Of a DNA stretch of 64,000 nucleotides, positions 47,269 to 56,756 are shown piece after piece. The translations under genes and the position numbers were made by a program. This stretch comes from Sphingopyxis sp. 113P3. GTDB taxonomy: Bacteria; Pseudomonadota; Alphaproteobacteria; Sphingomonadales; Sphingomonadaceae. The stretch lies in assembly GCF_001278035.1 (NCBI RefSeq), contig NZ_CP009452.1, positions 2,327,501-2,391,500 on the forward strand, read 5' to 3'. The first letter of the stretch is position 1. The number at the start of each line of letters is the position of its first letter. The notes beneath the pieces are model-generated. The model ran no database searches. It was not told the DNA's origin and worked only from the letters and a program-made list of their open reading frames with translations.

Positions 47269-48597
47269 GTGAGCCCCGATGATGTGGAGGTGACGCGCGG
47301 TGCGCGCGCCGTGCTGGTCGTGCCCGAATGGCGCGGGCAGGGGCTTTCGCGCGACCTCGATGCCCGCGTTGCCGAGGCCACCGGGCTCGCGGTCGCTATC
47401 GGGATCAAGATTGTGGCGGTTCATCCGCTCCGGCTGCGTCAAACGCGGGCCGCAACACTGATCGGGGTCGGACAAATTGAGGCGATCCGACCTGATGTGC
47501 ACGAAAATGAGGCGCAGCTCGTCATCGTTGATGCAGCCCTTACGGCGATCCAGCAGCGGAACCTCGAAACCGAGCTCGGGGCGAAAGTCATCGATCGGAC
47601 CGGGCTCATCCTTGAAATCTTCGGCGAACGCGCGGCGACGGCCGAGGGACGGCTGCAGGTCGAGCTTGCCCATCTCGACTATCAGGCTGGGCGGCTGGTG
47701 CGCAGCTGGACCCATCTTGAACGCCAACGCGGTGGCTTCGGCTTTCTGGGGGGGCCGGGCGAAACGCAGATCGAGGCTGACCGCCGTATGATCCGCAACC
47801 GCATGGCCCGTATCCGGCGAAGCCTAGAGGATGCCCGCCGTACCCGCCAATTGCAGCGCGCCAAACGGCAGCGTGCCCCTTGGCCGGTGATTGCGCTTGT
47901 AGGCTATACAAACGCTGGAAAGTCCACATTTTTCAACCGCCTGACGGGAAGTGACGTCATGGCGGAAGATATGCTGTTCGCTACGCTCGACCCGACAATG
48001 CGCGAAATTCGCCTGCCCGGGATCGACAAGGCCATTCTGTCGGACACTGTGGGCTTCGTGTCTGATCTACCCACCGAGCTCGTCGCGGCGTTTCGCGCGA
48101 CGCTCGAGGAAGTGACGACTGCGGACCTCATCGTCCATGTCCGCGATATCACTCATCCCGACAGTGAGGCGCAATATGCCGATGTTGTCGCCATTCTCGA
48201 TTCCTTGGGCGTTAATGGGCCGCAGGATGGGGAAGGGGACGCGCAAGGCGCGATCGCGCAGATCGAAATCTGGAACAAGATCGACGCCGCGAGCCCCGAA
48301 CGCCGCGCCCAGATCGAGGAAATGGCGGCGCGGCGGCGAGACGTCGCGGTCATTTCGGCCGAGACCAGGGAAGGTATCGAGGCCGCGCGCGCGCTCATGG
48401 CGGCGGACCTTACGGCGCGACATGAAGTGACCCGCGTGTTCCTGCGCTTTGACCAGGGCGATGCGATGGCATGGCTTCACGCGCGCGGCGACCTGTTGTC
48501 AGACGAGGTCGTGGAGGGCGGTCATCGGCTGACCGTGCGCCTCGATCCTGCCGATCGGGCGCGCTTCGAGCGGCTATGGCCTTCGAACCAGAGCTGA
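47269..48597 (+). CDS. hflX: Ribosome-associated GTPase HflX
   Basis: GTPase that splits stalled or stressed ribosomes. It has 442 residues. The N-terminal ND1 domain is followed by a helical linker (GETQIEADRRMIRNRMARIRRSLEDARRTRQLQR). The G domain has G1 GYTNAGKSTFFN, switch region DPTMREIRLP, G3 DTVGF and G4 NKID. The start is GTG 47269, eight bases after the hfq stop, so they are co-transcribed as in many proteobacteria. It is convergent with mazG. Confidence 0.95.
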   Translation: MSPDDVEVTRGARAVLVVPEWRGQGLSRDLDARVAEATGLAVAIGIKIVAVHPLRLRQTRAATLIGVGQIEAIRPDVHENEAQLVIVDAALTAIQQRNLETELGAKVIDRTGLILEIFGERAATAEGRLQVELAHLDYQAGRLVRSWTHLERQRGGFGFLGGPGETQIEADRRMIRNRMARIRRSLEDARRTRQLQRAKRQRAPWPVIALVGYTNAGKSTFFNRLTGSDVMAEDMLFATLDPTMREIRLPGIDKAILSDTVGFVSDLPTELVAAFRATLEEVTTADLIVHVRDITHPDSEAQYADVVAILDSLGVNGPQDGEGDAQGAIAQIEIWNKIDAASPERRAQIEEMAARRRDVAVISAETREGIEAARALMAADLTARHEVTRVFLRFDQGDAMAWLHARGDLLSDEVVEGGHRLTVRLDPADRARFERLWPSNQS

Positions 48598-48598
48598 T

Positions 48599-49381
48599 CT
48601 AACCGCGCTCGCTTGTCTTGACCGCCGCCCAGTGTGCTTCCTGCGCATCGAGCGGGAGACCTTGAAGACTGCCGCCGGCGCGGTCCTCCATAGCGGCAAA
48701 ACGCCGGGCAAACTTCACATTGGCGTCGCGCAGCGCGCTCTCGGCGTCGACCCCGAGCTTGCGGGCATAGTTGACGACCGCGAAGAGAAGATCGCCGATT
48801 TCTTCATGCCGGTCGGCGTCGCTGTCGGCGGCCGCAACCTCGTCGAGTTCCTCGGCGATCTTGTCGCGGGGTCCCTTCGTATCGGGCCAGTCGAAGCCGA
48901 CGCGCGCCGCGCGGCCCTGGAGCTTTTGCGCACGAAGGAGCGCAGGCAAGGACATCGCGACGCCGGCAAGCGCGCTCGTGGGCCCATCCGCGGCGCGCTC
49001 GGCCGCCTTGATGACTTCCCATTGCTCGCGCACATCTGCCGCCGTGACGTCACCGAAGATATGCGGATGGCGGCGCTCCATCTTGGCGGAAATGGCGCGC
49101 GCGACATCGTCGAAAGCGAACAGGCCCTTGTCGGCGGCGATCTGCGCGTGAAAGACGACCTGGAGCAGGAGGTCACCAAGCTCGTCGCAGATGGCAGCAG
49201 GGTCTCCGCCAGCGATCGCATCGGCAACCTCATAGGCTTCCTCGATCGTGTATGGCGCAATCGTGTCAAAATCCTGCGCAAGATCCCACTCGCAACCTTC
49301 ATCGGGATTTCGCAATTGCCGCATGATCGCGAGCAACCGGTCGATAGGGGAACCGAGGGGATCAGGCGCATCGCTCGACAT
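48599..49381 (-). CDS. mazG: Nucleoside triphosphate pyrophosphohydrolase MazG
   Basis: House-cleaning hydrolase of (d)NTPs, including non-canonical ones. It has 260 residues with two MazG half-domains. The first has CEWDLAQDFDTIAPYTIEEAYEVADAI and the metal-binding CDELGDLLLQVVFHAQIA. The second has KIAEELDEVAAADSDADRHEEIGDLLFAVVNYARKL. Upstream an AT-rich stretch (49391-49416) may hold its promoter. Convergent with hflX, with a one-base gap. Confidence 0.93.
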   Translation of the reverse strand: MSSDAPDPLGSPIDRLLAIMRQLRNPDEGCEWDLAQDFDTIAPYTIEEAYEVADAIAGGDPAAICDELGDLLLQVVFHAQIAADKGLFAFDDVARAISAKMERRHPHIFGDVTAADVREQWEVIKAAERAADGPTSALAGVAMSLPALLRAQKLQGRAARVGFDWPDTKGPRDKIAEELDEVAAADSDADRHEEIGDLLFAVVNYARKLGVDAESALRDANVKFARRFAAMEDRAGGSLQGLPLDAQEAHWAAVKTSERG

Positions 49382-49451
49382 GTTTATCCGATAATATATA
49401 TTATGTTAAATTATTATGGCGCGGGGCGAGAAAGCCCCTCCCGGCGCCCTC

Positions 49452-49631
49452 TCATCCCGTGGCCAGCTGATAGGTCCGGATCGCGATAAACACGAGCCCG
49501 AAGATCGCCGCCCAGGCGAGCCCCATCTTGAGCCATTCGGCAAGCTTCAATTGACGCGCGACAAGCGCGCTGACCACCAGCGTGAACGCCATAGCGAACC
49601 ACAGCATGTCGGCGCCCGTTTCCATCGTCAT
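49452..49631 (-). CDS. Small membrane protein, 59 residues
   Basis: Reading MTMETGADML to IRTYQLATG. It starts at an ATG that overlaps the stop of the MBL gene by four bases (ATGA), so translation is coupled. Two predicted membrane helices, LWFAMAFTLVVSALVA and LAWAAIFGLVFIAI, are separated by a charged loop (RQLKLAEWLKM). The size, two helices and position after an MBL hydrolase resemble small conserved alphaproteobacterial proteins. Function unknown. Downstream, GC-rich inverted pieces (near 49420-49451) could end the transcript weakly. Confidence 0.75.
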   Translation of the reverse strand: MTMETGADMLWFAMAFTLVVSALVARQLKLAEWLKMGLAWAAIFGLVFIAIRTYQLATG

Positions 49632-50392
49632 AGCTGCACCTCCAGCCCGTCATAACCCGGCTCGACACCCGGCGGCAATTCGCTTGCAAGGTCGTCATAG
49701 TCCATCGTGTTGTCCATGTGCGTAATGATGGCGCGCGGACTGCCGACCTTTTGGAGTCCTTCCAGCGTCATGGCGAGATGCGGATGGGTTGGATGCGGAT
49801 AGCGGCGGAGCGCATCGATGACGAAGAGGTCGACGCCTTGGAAGAAATCCACCATTTCATCTGTAAACCGTGAAAAATCAGTTGCATAGGCGACCTTGTG
49901 AGCGCCATCGCTGAAGATCAGCCCGGTCGCCTTGATGGGGCCGTGCGGCATTTCGAGCGCGGACACTTCGATCGGACCGATCGATTGATGATCGTGAAGC
50001 TCGATCGGGTCGACCGACGCGGGATAGCCGGCGTTTCCGGCAAAGGCATAGGTGAAACGCCATTTCAATATGTCCAGCACATGGTCGCGGGCATAGGCGG
50101 GCACCGCCGAGCCACGCAGATGCATGATCTGGCGCAGATCGTCGAGGCCGTGGGTGTGGTCGGCGTGCTCATGCGTCCAGATGACCGCATCCACCTCTCC
50201 CACGCGCGCGTCGAGCAGTTGCATTCGCATGTCGGGGCTGGTGTCGACGAGGAGGCGGAAGCCGCCCAACGATACGAGGATCGAGGCACGGCTCCGCAGA
50301 TTGCGGGGATTGTCGGGATCGCATTGCCCCCAGTCGTTACCGATCCGCGGCACACCCGAGGAGGTCCCGCACCCGAGAACACGCAGTTTCAT
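49628..50392 (-). CDS. MBL-fold metallohydrolase (PhnP-like)
   Basis: Metallo-beta-lactamase-fold phosphodiesterase-like protein of 254 residues. MKLRVLGCGTSSGVPRIG is the typical N-terminus. The metal site HEHADHTHGLDD is clear, with further ligands in YATDFSRFTDEM and ITHMDNTMDY. It is close to the PhnP/cyclic phosphodiesterase subgroup, but the substrate is not determinable. No other phn gene is present. The downstream small membrane protein overlaps it; tatD lies 136 bases upstream. Confidence 0.85.
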   Translation of the reverse strand: MKLRVLGCGTSSGVPRIGNDWGQCDPDNPRNLRSRASILVSLGGFRLLVDTSPDMRMQLLDARVGEVDAVIWTHEHADHTHGLDDLRQIMHLRGSAVPAYARDHVLDILKWRFTYAFAGNAGYPASVDPIELHDHQSIGPIEVSALEMPHGPIKATGLIFSDGAHKVAYATDFSRFTDEMVDFFQGVDLFVIDALRRYPHPTHPHLAMTLEGLQKVGSPRAIITHMDNTMDYDDLASELPPGVEPGYDGLEVQL

Positions 50393-50528
50393 GGCTCACG
50401 CGCCTGGTCGAAACTACTTTTCCTGTGCTTGTCGGCCGCCGATCCCTGGTCCTGATTTCCGAAATCGGGCCCCATGCCTGCCACAAGTGCCGGGCAAACC
50501 GGAGGCAAATGTGCCTGGACCTCTAAAG

Positions 50529-51305
50529 TCACGCTGCCGCCTTGCTGAAAAGACGGTAGAAATTCTGGCTTGTCGCTTCGGCCAGTTCGGCGGGATCCTC
50601 GCCGCGCAGGTCCGCAAGATAGATGAGAGTATCCGCCACAAAGGCCGGTTCACCTGGTTTGCCGCGGTGCGGCACAGGTGCAAGGAAAGGGGAGTCGGTT
50701 TCGACAAGCAGCCGGTCTATCGGTAGCCACCGGGCGGTCGCCTGGAGGTCAGCGGCGTTCTTGAACGTCACAATTCCCGAAATCGATATGTAGAGGCCAA
50801 GGTCCAGCGCCTTGCGCGCGAAATCGTCGCTCGCGGTGAAGCAGTGGATGACGCCGTTATAGGGCGTCCGGGCCATCTCCTCACCGAGCAGCGCCAGCGT
50901 ATCGGCCTCTGCCTCGCGGGTGTGGACGATGATCGGGAGCCCGGTCTGCTGCGCCGCATGGATATGGCCGCGAAAACTGTCCTGCTGCCGGGCCCGGTCG
51001 CTCTTGTCGTAATAATAGTCAAGGCCGGTCTCGCCGATGCCGATCACCCGGGGATGCGCGGCCCGCGCCGCGAGCTTTGCCGTGTCGACGTGGGGGTGCT
51101 GGTCGGCGTCGTGCGGATGGATACCGACGCTGGCCCAGACATCTTCGTTCGTCTCTGCGGCGGCGAGCACCTCGTCCCACTCATTTTCACGCGTCGCAAT
51201 GTTGAGCATCGCGGTAACGCCCCGCGCGCGCGCGCGCGCGAGCACCTCGCCTTGCTGCTCGGCGAGCCCTTTATAATTGAGGTGGCAGTGCGAATCGACG
51301 AGCAT
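50529..51305 (-). CDS. tatD: TatD family metal-dependent DNase/hydrolase
   Basis: TIM-barrel hydrolase of the amidohydrolase superfamily; bacterial members act as 3'-5' exonucleases in DNA repair. It has 258 residues from ATG 51305 (MLVDSHCHLNYKGLAEQ). Metal ligands are in DSHCHL, GETGLDYYYDKS, HTREAEADTLAL, HCFTASDDFA and ETDSPFLAPVPHRGKPG. Its start overlaps the metG stop by one base (TGATG). A run of GCGCGC near 51226-51240 is simple composition, not a separate element. Confidence 0.94.
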   Translation of the reverse strand: MLVDSHCHLNYKGLAEQQGEVLARARARGVTAMLNIATRENEWDEVLAAAETNEDVWASVGIHPHDADQHPHVDTAKLAARAAHPRVIGIGETGLDYYYDKSDRARQQDSFRGHIHAAQQTGLPIIVHTREAEADTLALLGEEMARTPYNGVIHCFTASDDFARKALDLGLYISISGIVTFKNAADLQATARWLPIDRLLVETDSPFLAPVPHRGKPGEPAFVADTLIYLADLRGEDPAELAEATSQNFYRLFSKAAA

Positions 51306-52891
51306 CAGGCGGCGGCCTCCTCCCCTTCCCCTTCCGCGAGTTCGAGGCGCGGGAAGATCGGGACCGGCTGGCCGAGAGTGAAGCCGCTGCGAGCAAGCTT
51401 TGCGAACCACTCGGCATCGGCAAGCGCTTCAAAATCGCGCGCGTCGGCATCGATCCCCATCTGGTCAAGCAGCTTGTCGGCCGCCCCGGGCACGACAGGT
51501 CGGATCGCGATCGCGAGAGTCCGCACGGCCTGGAACAAGGTCATCAAGACGGCGCGCATCCGCTCGGGATCGCTCTTGCGGAGCGCCCAGGGGGCGGTTG
51601 CATCCACATATTGATTGCAGGCAAACACGGCCCGGATCCAGTCCTCGATCCCGACCGAGAAAGCGAGCTGCTCGAACTCGCGCGGCAGGCGCGTCTGCGC
51701 CATGTCCCTGATCTCCGTCAGCAGGGCTTCATCTTCCGCGGTAGCCTGATAGTCTGCGGAAAGATCTCCACCCAAATTCTTGAAAATCATTGAAAGACTT
51801 CGCTGCGCGAGATTGCCGAAGCTGTTTGCAAGATCGGCGTTCGCGGTGCGCACGATCGCCTCGGCCGAATAGCTGCCGTCCTGGCCGAAGCTGACTTCGC
51901 GGAGCAGATAATAGCGCAGCGCGTCGACCCCGAACCGCTCGGCCAGCTCCATCGGATCAACGACATTGCCAAGCGACTTCGACATCTTCTCGCCGCGGTT
52001 CAGCAGGAAGCCATGGCCAAACACCTGCTTGGGCAGCGGCAGCCCTGCGCTCATCAGGAAGGCCGGCCAGTAAACTGTATGAAAACGCACGATATCCTTG
52101 CCGATCATATGGATGTCGGCGGGCCAGAAACGCGCAAAATCGCTCGCAGCATCGGGGTAGCCAATGCCCGACAGATAGGTCGTGAGGGCGTCGACCCACA
52201 CATACATGACATGCCCCGGCGAATCCGGGACTGGAACGCCCCAGTCGAAGCTGGTGCGCGAGACGCTGAGATCCTTGAGCCCGCCCTCGACGAAGCGCAG
52301 CACCTCGTTGCGGCGGCTTTCCGGGCGGATGAAATCGGGGTTGTCGCGATAGAGCGCGAGAAGCCGGTCCTCGTAGGCCGAGAGGCGGAAGAACCAGCTT
52401 TCCTCGACGGTCCATTCGACCGGTGTTCCTTGCGGCGAGAGCTTTACCCCCCCTTCCCCTTCGAGGAGCTCGCTTTCGTCGTAGAAGGCCTCGTCGCGAA
52501 CCGAATACCAGCCCTCGTAGCGATCGAGATAGAGGTCGCCGTTCGCCGCCATCGCGCGCCAGATCGCCTGGGATGCCGCATGATGCGCCGGATCCGAGGT
52601 GCGCATGAAATGGTCATAACTTATATTCAGTTTAGCATACATCGCACGAAAATACCCCGACATTTCATTGGCGAGGTCGATCGTCGCGCGCCCCTGATCA
52701 CGTGCGGTCTGATACATTTTCAGGCCATGCTCGTCGGTCCCGGTGACCATGCGCACGTCGCGCCCGCGCGCGCGCTGAAACCGCGCCATGACGTCGGTTG
52801 CGATCGCTTCATAGGCATGGCCGATGTGCGGGCGGCCATTGGGGTAGCTGATCGCGGTGGTGATATAGAAGGGTTGCTTGGCTTCGGACAT
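51305..52891 (-). CDS. metG: Methionyl-tRNA synthetase
   Basis: Class I synthetase charging initiator and elongator tRNA-Met. It has 528 residues, so it lacks the C-terminal tRNA-binding dimerisation domain found in longer forms. The HIGH motif is PNGRPHIGHAYEAIATDV, and KMSKS is seen as GEKMSKSLGNVVDP. EWTVEESWFFRLSAYEDRLL is also characteristic. ATG 52891 is the start. It is coupled to tatD downstream, and 76 bases separate it from holB. Confidence 0.96.
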   Translation of the reverse strand: MSEAKQPFYITTAISYPNGRPHIGHAYEAIATDVMARFQRARGRDVRMVTGTDEHGLKMYQTARDQGRATIDLANEMSGYFRAMYAKLNISYDHFMRTSDPAHHAASQAIWRAMAANGDLYLDRYEGWYSVRDEAFYDESELLEGEGGVKLSPQGTPVEWTVEESWFFRLSAYEDRLLALYRDNPDFIRPESRRNEVLRFVEGGLKDLSVSRTSFDWGVPVPDSPGHVMYVWVDALTTYLSGIGYPDAASDFARFWPADIHMIGKDIVRFHTVYWPAFLMSAGLPLPKQVFGHGFLLNRGEKMSKSLGNVVDPMELAERFGVDALRYYLLREVSFGQDGSYSAEAIVRTANADLANSFGNLAQRSLSMIFKNLGGDLSADYQATAEDEALLTEIRDMAQTRLPREFEQLAFSVGIEDWIRAVFACNQYVDATAPWALRKSDPERMRAVLMTLFQAVRTLAIAIRPVVPGAADKLLDQMGIDADARDFEALADAEWFAKLARSGFTLGQPVPIFPRLELAEGEGEEAAA

Positions 52892-52967
52892 GCCCGCGCC
52901 TTAGCCGGTGGCGGGTAGAAGGGAAAGGGCGGGCGTGTCCTAAACCCTCTCTTCTCGGGCGAAGAAG

Positions 52968-53945
52968 TTAGCGGGTCCCTTCGCGCGGCGCCAATTCCGC
53001 GAGGCAATTGCCGATCTCGAATCCGACCATCGCACCATCATAGGAACCGCGGATCGCGTCGCGGACCGTCCGCTGGACGCGGTCCCATTGCGCAAGAACG
53101 GGCGCGATCTCGGTGATGGGGCGCTCGCGCGCGATCCGGGTGAGGAGACCGGGCACGATGTCGATGACGAGTTCGAGCCGCTCGCGGTTGCTCGTCCCGC
53201 CGACCTCCCGCGCCAGCGCCTCGCGCAGACGGTTGCCCGGATCCCCCGAGATGGCGATGGCAAGAAGCTTCTTTTCCATCGCCGCGACGTCGCTGTCGAT
53301 CAGCGCGAGCGCCTTGCCTGGTACGCCGCCTGCCGCTCCCGCAATTGCGCGCACCTCCGCGGCGTCGAGCATTGGGCGCTTCGCGTGGAGCCATGATTGC
53401 ATGACGTCACGCTCAACTGGCTGAAAACGCAGTATTCTACACCGCGAGCGGATCGTCGGCAGGAGGCGGCCTGGCGAATGGCTGACAAGCAGAAAGAGCG
53501 TCTGCGCCGGGGGTTCCTCGAGCGTTTTGAGGAGGGCGTTGGCGCCGTCGGTTTCCAGATCGTCGACAGCATCGACAATGATCACCCGCCACTCCCCAAG
53601 CGACAGCGAGAGGTGAAGGCGGCGGATCATCTGGCGCACCTGGTCGATGGTTATGTTGCGCGCGAGTTCCTTGCTCTTTTCCTTGGGCGCACGCGCGAGG
53701 GTGAGAATCTCGGGATGATTGCCCGCGTCAACGAGGCGGCCCGCGGCAGTATCGCCAGGGTCTGCGAAGGTCAGCGGCGCACCCTCCTCATTCTCCTTCC
53801 CATGAGTGACGAGAAAACGCGCAGCGCGCCCCGCAAAGGCTGCCTTGCCCATGCCTTGCGGTCCCGCGAGCAGCCAGGCGTGATGGAGGCGTCCTGCAGC
53901 CCAGGCCTCGAGGAAGGCGCTTTCGGCTTCCTTCTGGCCGATCAT
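52968..53945 (-). CDS. holB: DNA polymerase III delta prime subunit
   Basis: Clamp-loader subunit. It has 325 residues with an AAA+ fold. LHHAWLLAGPQGMGKAAFAGRAARFL is the P-loop region; TLEEPPAQTLFLLVSHSPGRLLPTIRSRCRILRFQP holds sensor/arginine-finger SRC. Zinc-finger cysteines of the classical E. coli form are not visible. The start overlaps the tmk stop by four bases. The neighbouring tmk-holB order is conserved in many bacteria. Confidence 0.92.
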   Translation of the reverse strand: MIGQKEAESAFLEAWAAGRLHHAWLLAGPQGMGKAAFAGRAARFLVTHGKENEEGAPLTFADPGDTAAGRLVDAGNHPEILTLARAPKEKSKELARNITIDQVRQMIRRLHLSLSLGEWRVIIVDAVDDLETDGANALLKTLEEPPAQTLFLLVSHSPGRLLPTIRSRCRILRFQPVERDVMQSWLHAKRPMLDAAEVRAIAGAAGGVPGKALALIDSDVAAMEKKLLAIAISGDPGNRLREALAREVGGTSNRERLELVIDIVPGLLTRIARERPITEIAPVLAQWDRVQRTVRDAIRGSYDGAMVGFEIGNCLAELAPREGTR

Positions 53946-54568
53946 GGCAAAAAGTCCGTCAACGCGGCGAGGATCGCAGCGGTTACAGTCTCTTTGGCGC
54001 CATCGGCATCGATCACGCGCCAGCGTGCGGGCTCGCCCGCTGCCATCTCGGCGAAGCGTGCGGCGAGGCGGGCCTGATAGTCGGCGGGCTTGCTCCCCAT
54101 ACGGTCCGCGCCCCGGGCGTCGCGGACCGACAGACGGCGCGCGGCCTCGCCGGCGCTGACCGTGAGAAGGAATGTGCGGTCAGGAAGCAGCCCTTCCGAT
54201 CCCACACGGTGGAGCGCAAGAATATCGGCGTCGGTCAGGCCGCCACCGCCGCCCTGATAAGCCCGGCTCGAATCGACGAAGCGATCGCAAAGCACCCATG
54301 CGCCCCGAGCGATCGCGGGACGGATCGTTCGCGCGACATGATCGGCGCGTGCGGCGGCGAACAAAAGCGCCTCGGCCCGCGCATTCCAGCGGTCCTCGGC
54401 GCCCTCCATCAGGAGCGTGCGGATAGCCTCGGCGCCCGGGCTGCCGCCGGGCTCGCGTGTGGTGACAACGTCCACCCCGCGCGCTTCGAGCGCGGCGGCG
54501 AGGGCCCGAATCTGGGTCGATTTGCCGCTCCCCTCGCCGCCCTCTAGCGTTATGAAGCGCCCGCTCAC
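53942..54568 (-). CDS. tmk: Thymidylate kinase
   Basis: Phosphorylates dTMP to dTDP. It has 208 residues. P-loop FITLEGGEGSGKSTQIRAL, dTMP-binding TREPGGSPGAEAIRTLL and the DR motif CDRFVDSSRAYQG are visible. Its start overlaps the dac stop and its stop overlaps the holB start, each by four bases, so dac-tmk-holB are a tight translational chain. Confidence 0.95.
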   Translation of the reverse strand: MSGRFITLEGGEGSGKSTQIRALAAALEARGVDVVTTREPGGSPGAEAIRTLLMEGAEDRWNARAEALLFAAARADHVARTIRPAIARGAWVLCDRFVDSSRAYQGGGGGLTDADILALHRVGSEGLLPDRTFLLTVSAGEAARRLSVRDARGADRMGSKPADYQARLAARFAEMAAGEPARWRVIDADGAKETVTAAILAALTDFLP

Positions 54569-55788
54569 CAGCCGGTCAGCCGATAGAAGCCGGTTCGTGC
54601 GCGGTCGTACCAGCCGCCCTTTGCAACATCGTTTGCGGCAAGCAGCGGTGTCACCTGCGGCGGCAGACCGTCGGGCGCTACCACGAGCTCCGCGACGCGG
54701 CTGCCGCGCGCAACGGGCGCCTTGAGCGGTGCCCGTGCGCGCATCGTCGCACGAAAACCACCGGCGAAGCCCTTTGGAACCGTGACCCGCACAGGAATAG
54801 CGGCCTCAGCGGCGACGACGGGCTTGTCCCCTTGCCCGACCTCGAGCCGCCCGACCTTCGCGCCGGCGGAGACGATTTCGCGCCCCTCCCATGCCTCGAA
54901 CCCCCAGGTCATCAGCCGCTCCGCCTCATCGCGCCGCGCCTTTTCGCTCTTCATTCCTGCGACCACCATGATGAGCCGCCTGCCGCCGCGTTTGGCCGAG
55001 CCGAGGAAGCAATAGCCTGCCTCGGCCGTGTGGCCCGTCTTGAGCCCGTCGGCGCCCTCAAATCGTCCCAGAATCGGGTTGCGGTTCGGCTGCACGATCG
55101 GCGCGCCGTCGGGCGCCTTGCCGTGCTGGAGCTTGGGAATCGAGAAATAGCGGGCATAGCCCGCCGGATGATCGCGGATGAGCCGGTCGGCAAGCGTGAT
55201 GAGATCGGCGGCACTGACCTTGGTGACGCCGCCGTCGGGCCAACCACTCGGCGTGCCGAAACGGCTCGAGGTCATTCCAATTCTGGCTGCCATATCATTC
55301 ATCCGGCGAACAAATGCCTCTTCGCTTCCATCGATCCCGACGGCCAGGACCGCGGCGGCGTCATTCCCCGATACGGTGATCAATCCCTTGAGCAGTTCGT
55401 CGACGGATATTTTCTCGCCCGCGCGCAGAAACATGGTCGAGCCGCCATTGCTGCCGTTCCATTTCTTCCACGTCGCCTCGCTGACCGTAAAGAGCTTGTC
55501 CCGCGACACTTGACCGCTGGCGATGAGGTCAAGCACGACATAGGCAGTCATCACCTTTGCCATCGACGCAGGGGCGAAGCGCTTGTCGGCGCCGCGCTCA
55601 AAGAGGATGGCGCCCGAGTCGAGATCCTTGAGCATCACGATCGGCGCCTCGGTGGTATAGAGCGGCCGACTGACGGGCGCTTGGGCCACCGCAGCATCCG
55701 CGGGCGCGCCTGACGGCGCCATCGCGAGCGCCATCGCGGCGAGACCGAGCGCCGCGGCGCTCCGTTCGAGGATGGTCCGCCGCCGCAT
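54565..55788 (-). CDS. dacC: D-alanyl-D-alanine carboxypeptidase (penicillin-binding protein 5/6 type)
   Basis: Trims the terminal D-Ala of peptidoglycan pentapeptides. It has 407 residues from ATG 55788. The twin-arginine-like/hydrophobic leader MRRRTILERSAAALGLAAMALAM precedes the S11 catalytic domain with SxxK (FAPASMAKVMTAYVV), SGN (TVSGNDAAAVLAVG) and KTG (GLKTGHTAEAGYCF). The C-terminal PBP5-like domain follows and ends FYRLTGW, a likely membrane-binding tail. TGATG-overlapped with rlpA. Whether it is dacA, dacC or dacD is not resolved. Confidence 0.92.
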   Translation of the reverse strand: MRRRTILERSAAALGLAAMALAMAPSGAPADAAVAQAPVSRPLYTTEAPIVMLKDLDSGAILFERGADKRFAPASMAKVMTAYVVLDLIASGQVSRDKLFTVSEATWKKWNGSNGGSTMFLRAGEKISVDELLKGLITVSGNDAAAVLAVGIDGSEEAFVRRMNDMAARIGMTSSRFGTPSGWPDGGVTKVSAADLITLADRLIRDHPAGYARYFSIPKLQHGKAPDGAPIVQPNRNPILGRFEGADGLKTGHTAEAGYCFLGSAKRGGRRLIMVVAGMKSEKARRDEAERLMTWGFEAWEGREIVSAGAKVGRLEVGQGDKPVVAAEAAIPVRVTVPKGFAGGFRATMRARAPLKAPVARGSRVAELVVAPDGLPPQVTPLLAANDVAKGGWYDRARTGFYRLTGW

Positions 55789-56756
55789 CAGCGGTCGCGC
55801 ACGACGACTGCGTCGCGGAACCCTTTCGCATGGGCTTTGCCAAGCGCGGCTTTGGCTTCGGCCTCGCTCGCGAAGGGGCCCATGCGGACCCGCCACAAAT
55901 TACCCGCCTTGCTGACGCTACCGCCAACCGATTTAGCTGTCGCATTGGCGCGAGCCTCGGTGCTGAAGGCTGCGACCTGGACCGCGTAGGGGCCTGAAAC
56001 CCCGGCAGCGAGCGGTTTTGGTGGAGCCGAAGCCGTCGGCGCGGCCTCGCCTCCTGGGCCCTCAACGATAAAGCGGTCATCGCCCGGCTTGGTGCGCGGC
56101 GGTCCGGCGGAGGGCTCGGGCTGCGCGGCGCCGGCAGCAATCGCAGCCGGCGACGGCTTGCCCGTCAGCTTGCTGCGCAGGATCGCGAGGAGCGCGCCCG
56201 GCGTGGGAAGGCGCTCGGGAACCGCCTTCCCCGCGCGAAGCTGCGCGCGCTCGGCCGCAGGCGGGCTGGTGCGGCGCACACGCACGCCAGCGACTCCAGG
56301 CTCAAGACCGAGCTGCTCGGCAGCGCCGCGCGAGAGATCGATCAACCGGTCGTTCGCCATCGGCCCGCGGTCATTGACGCGAACAAGAATAGTACGCCCG
56401 GTATCGAGCGCCGTGACCTCGACATAGCTGGGCAGCGGCAGCGTCTTGTGCGCAGCGCTGATCGCGTCAGGGATGAAAATCTCTCCATTTGCGGTCGGTT
56501 TGCCGGCGAGTTCGTCGCCGTACCGGCTAGCGTAACCCACCTCGTCATAATCGGCGATGTCGGCGGGGGTGTGGGTCACGCCATCGACAACATAGGGCGC
56601 GCCGATCTTTACGGGGGCGTCGGGCGCGAGTGTATCTGCCGCGAGGGGCGAAGGGCCTGCCGCGGGGCCGCCCTCGCGCTTGCCACCGAAACTTCCGCAC
56701 CCCGCGAGCATCACCGCGGCTCCGACCAGCACCCCGCCCCTAACGATCGATCTCAT
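55788..56756 (-). CDS. rlpA: RlpA-family septal ring lipoprotein with SPOR domain
   Basis: RlpA proteins are lytic transglycosylases acting on denuded glycan at the septum. It has 322 residues. Lipoprotein signal peptide with lipobox VMLAGCGSFGG (Cys near residue 20) is followed by a double-psi beta-barrel domain (GYASRYGDELAGKPTANGEIF, VRVNDRGPMANDRLIDLS). A Pro/Ala-rich linker leads to a C-terminal SPOR domain (YAVQVAAFSTEARANATAKS, WRVRMGPFASEAEAKAAL). It overlaps mltB by 17 bases and dac by one base. Confidence 0.93.
   Translation of the reverse strand: MRSIVRGGVLVGAAVMLAGCGSFGGKREGGPAAGPSPLAADTLAPDAPVKIGAPYVVDGVTHTPADIADYDEVGYASRYGDELAGKPTANGEIFIPDAISAAHKTLPLPSYVEVTALDTGRTILVRVNDRGPMANDRLIDLSRGAAEQLGLEPGVAGVRVRRTSPPAAERAQLRAGKAVPERLPTPGALLAILRSKLTGKPSPAAIAAGAAQPEPSAGPPRTKPGDDRFIVEGPGGEAAPTASAPPKPLAAGVSGPYAVQVAAFSTEARANATAKSVGGSVSKAGNLWRVRMGPFASEAEAKAALGKAHAKGFRDAVVVRDR

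Noticed and set aside
52892-52967. Possible SAM/methionine riboswitch or attenuator before metG
   Set aside because: 76 bases with only a weak 5-bp hairpin and no T-tract; no riboswitch motif recognisable.
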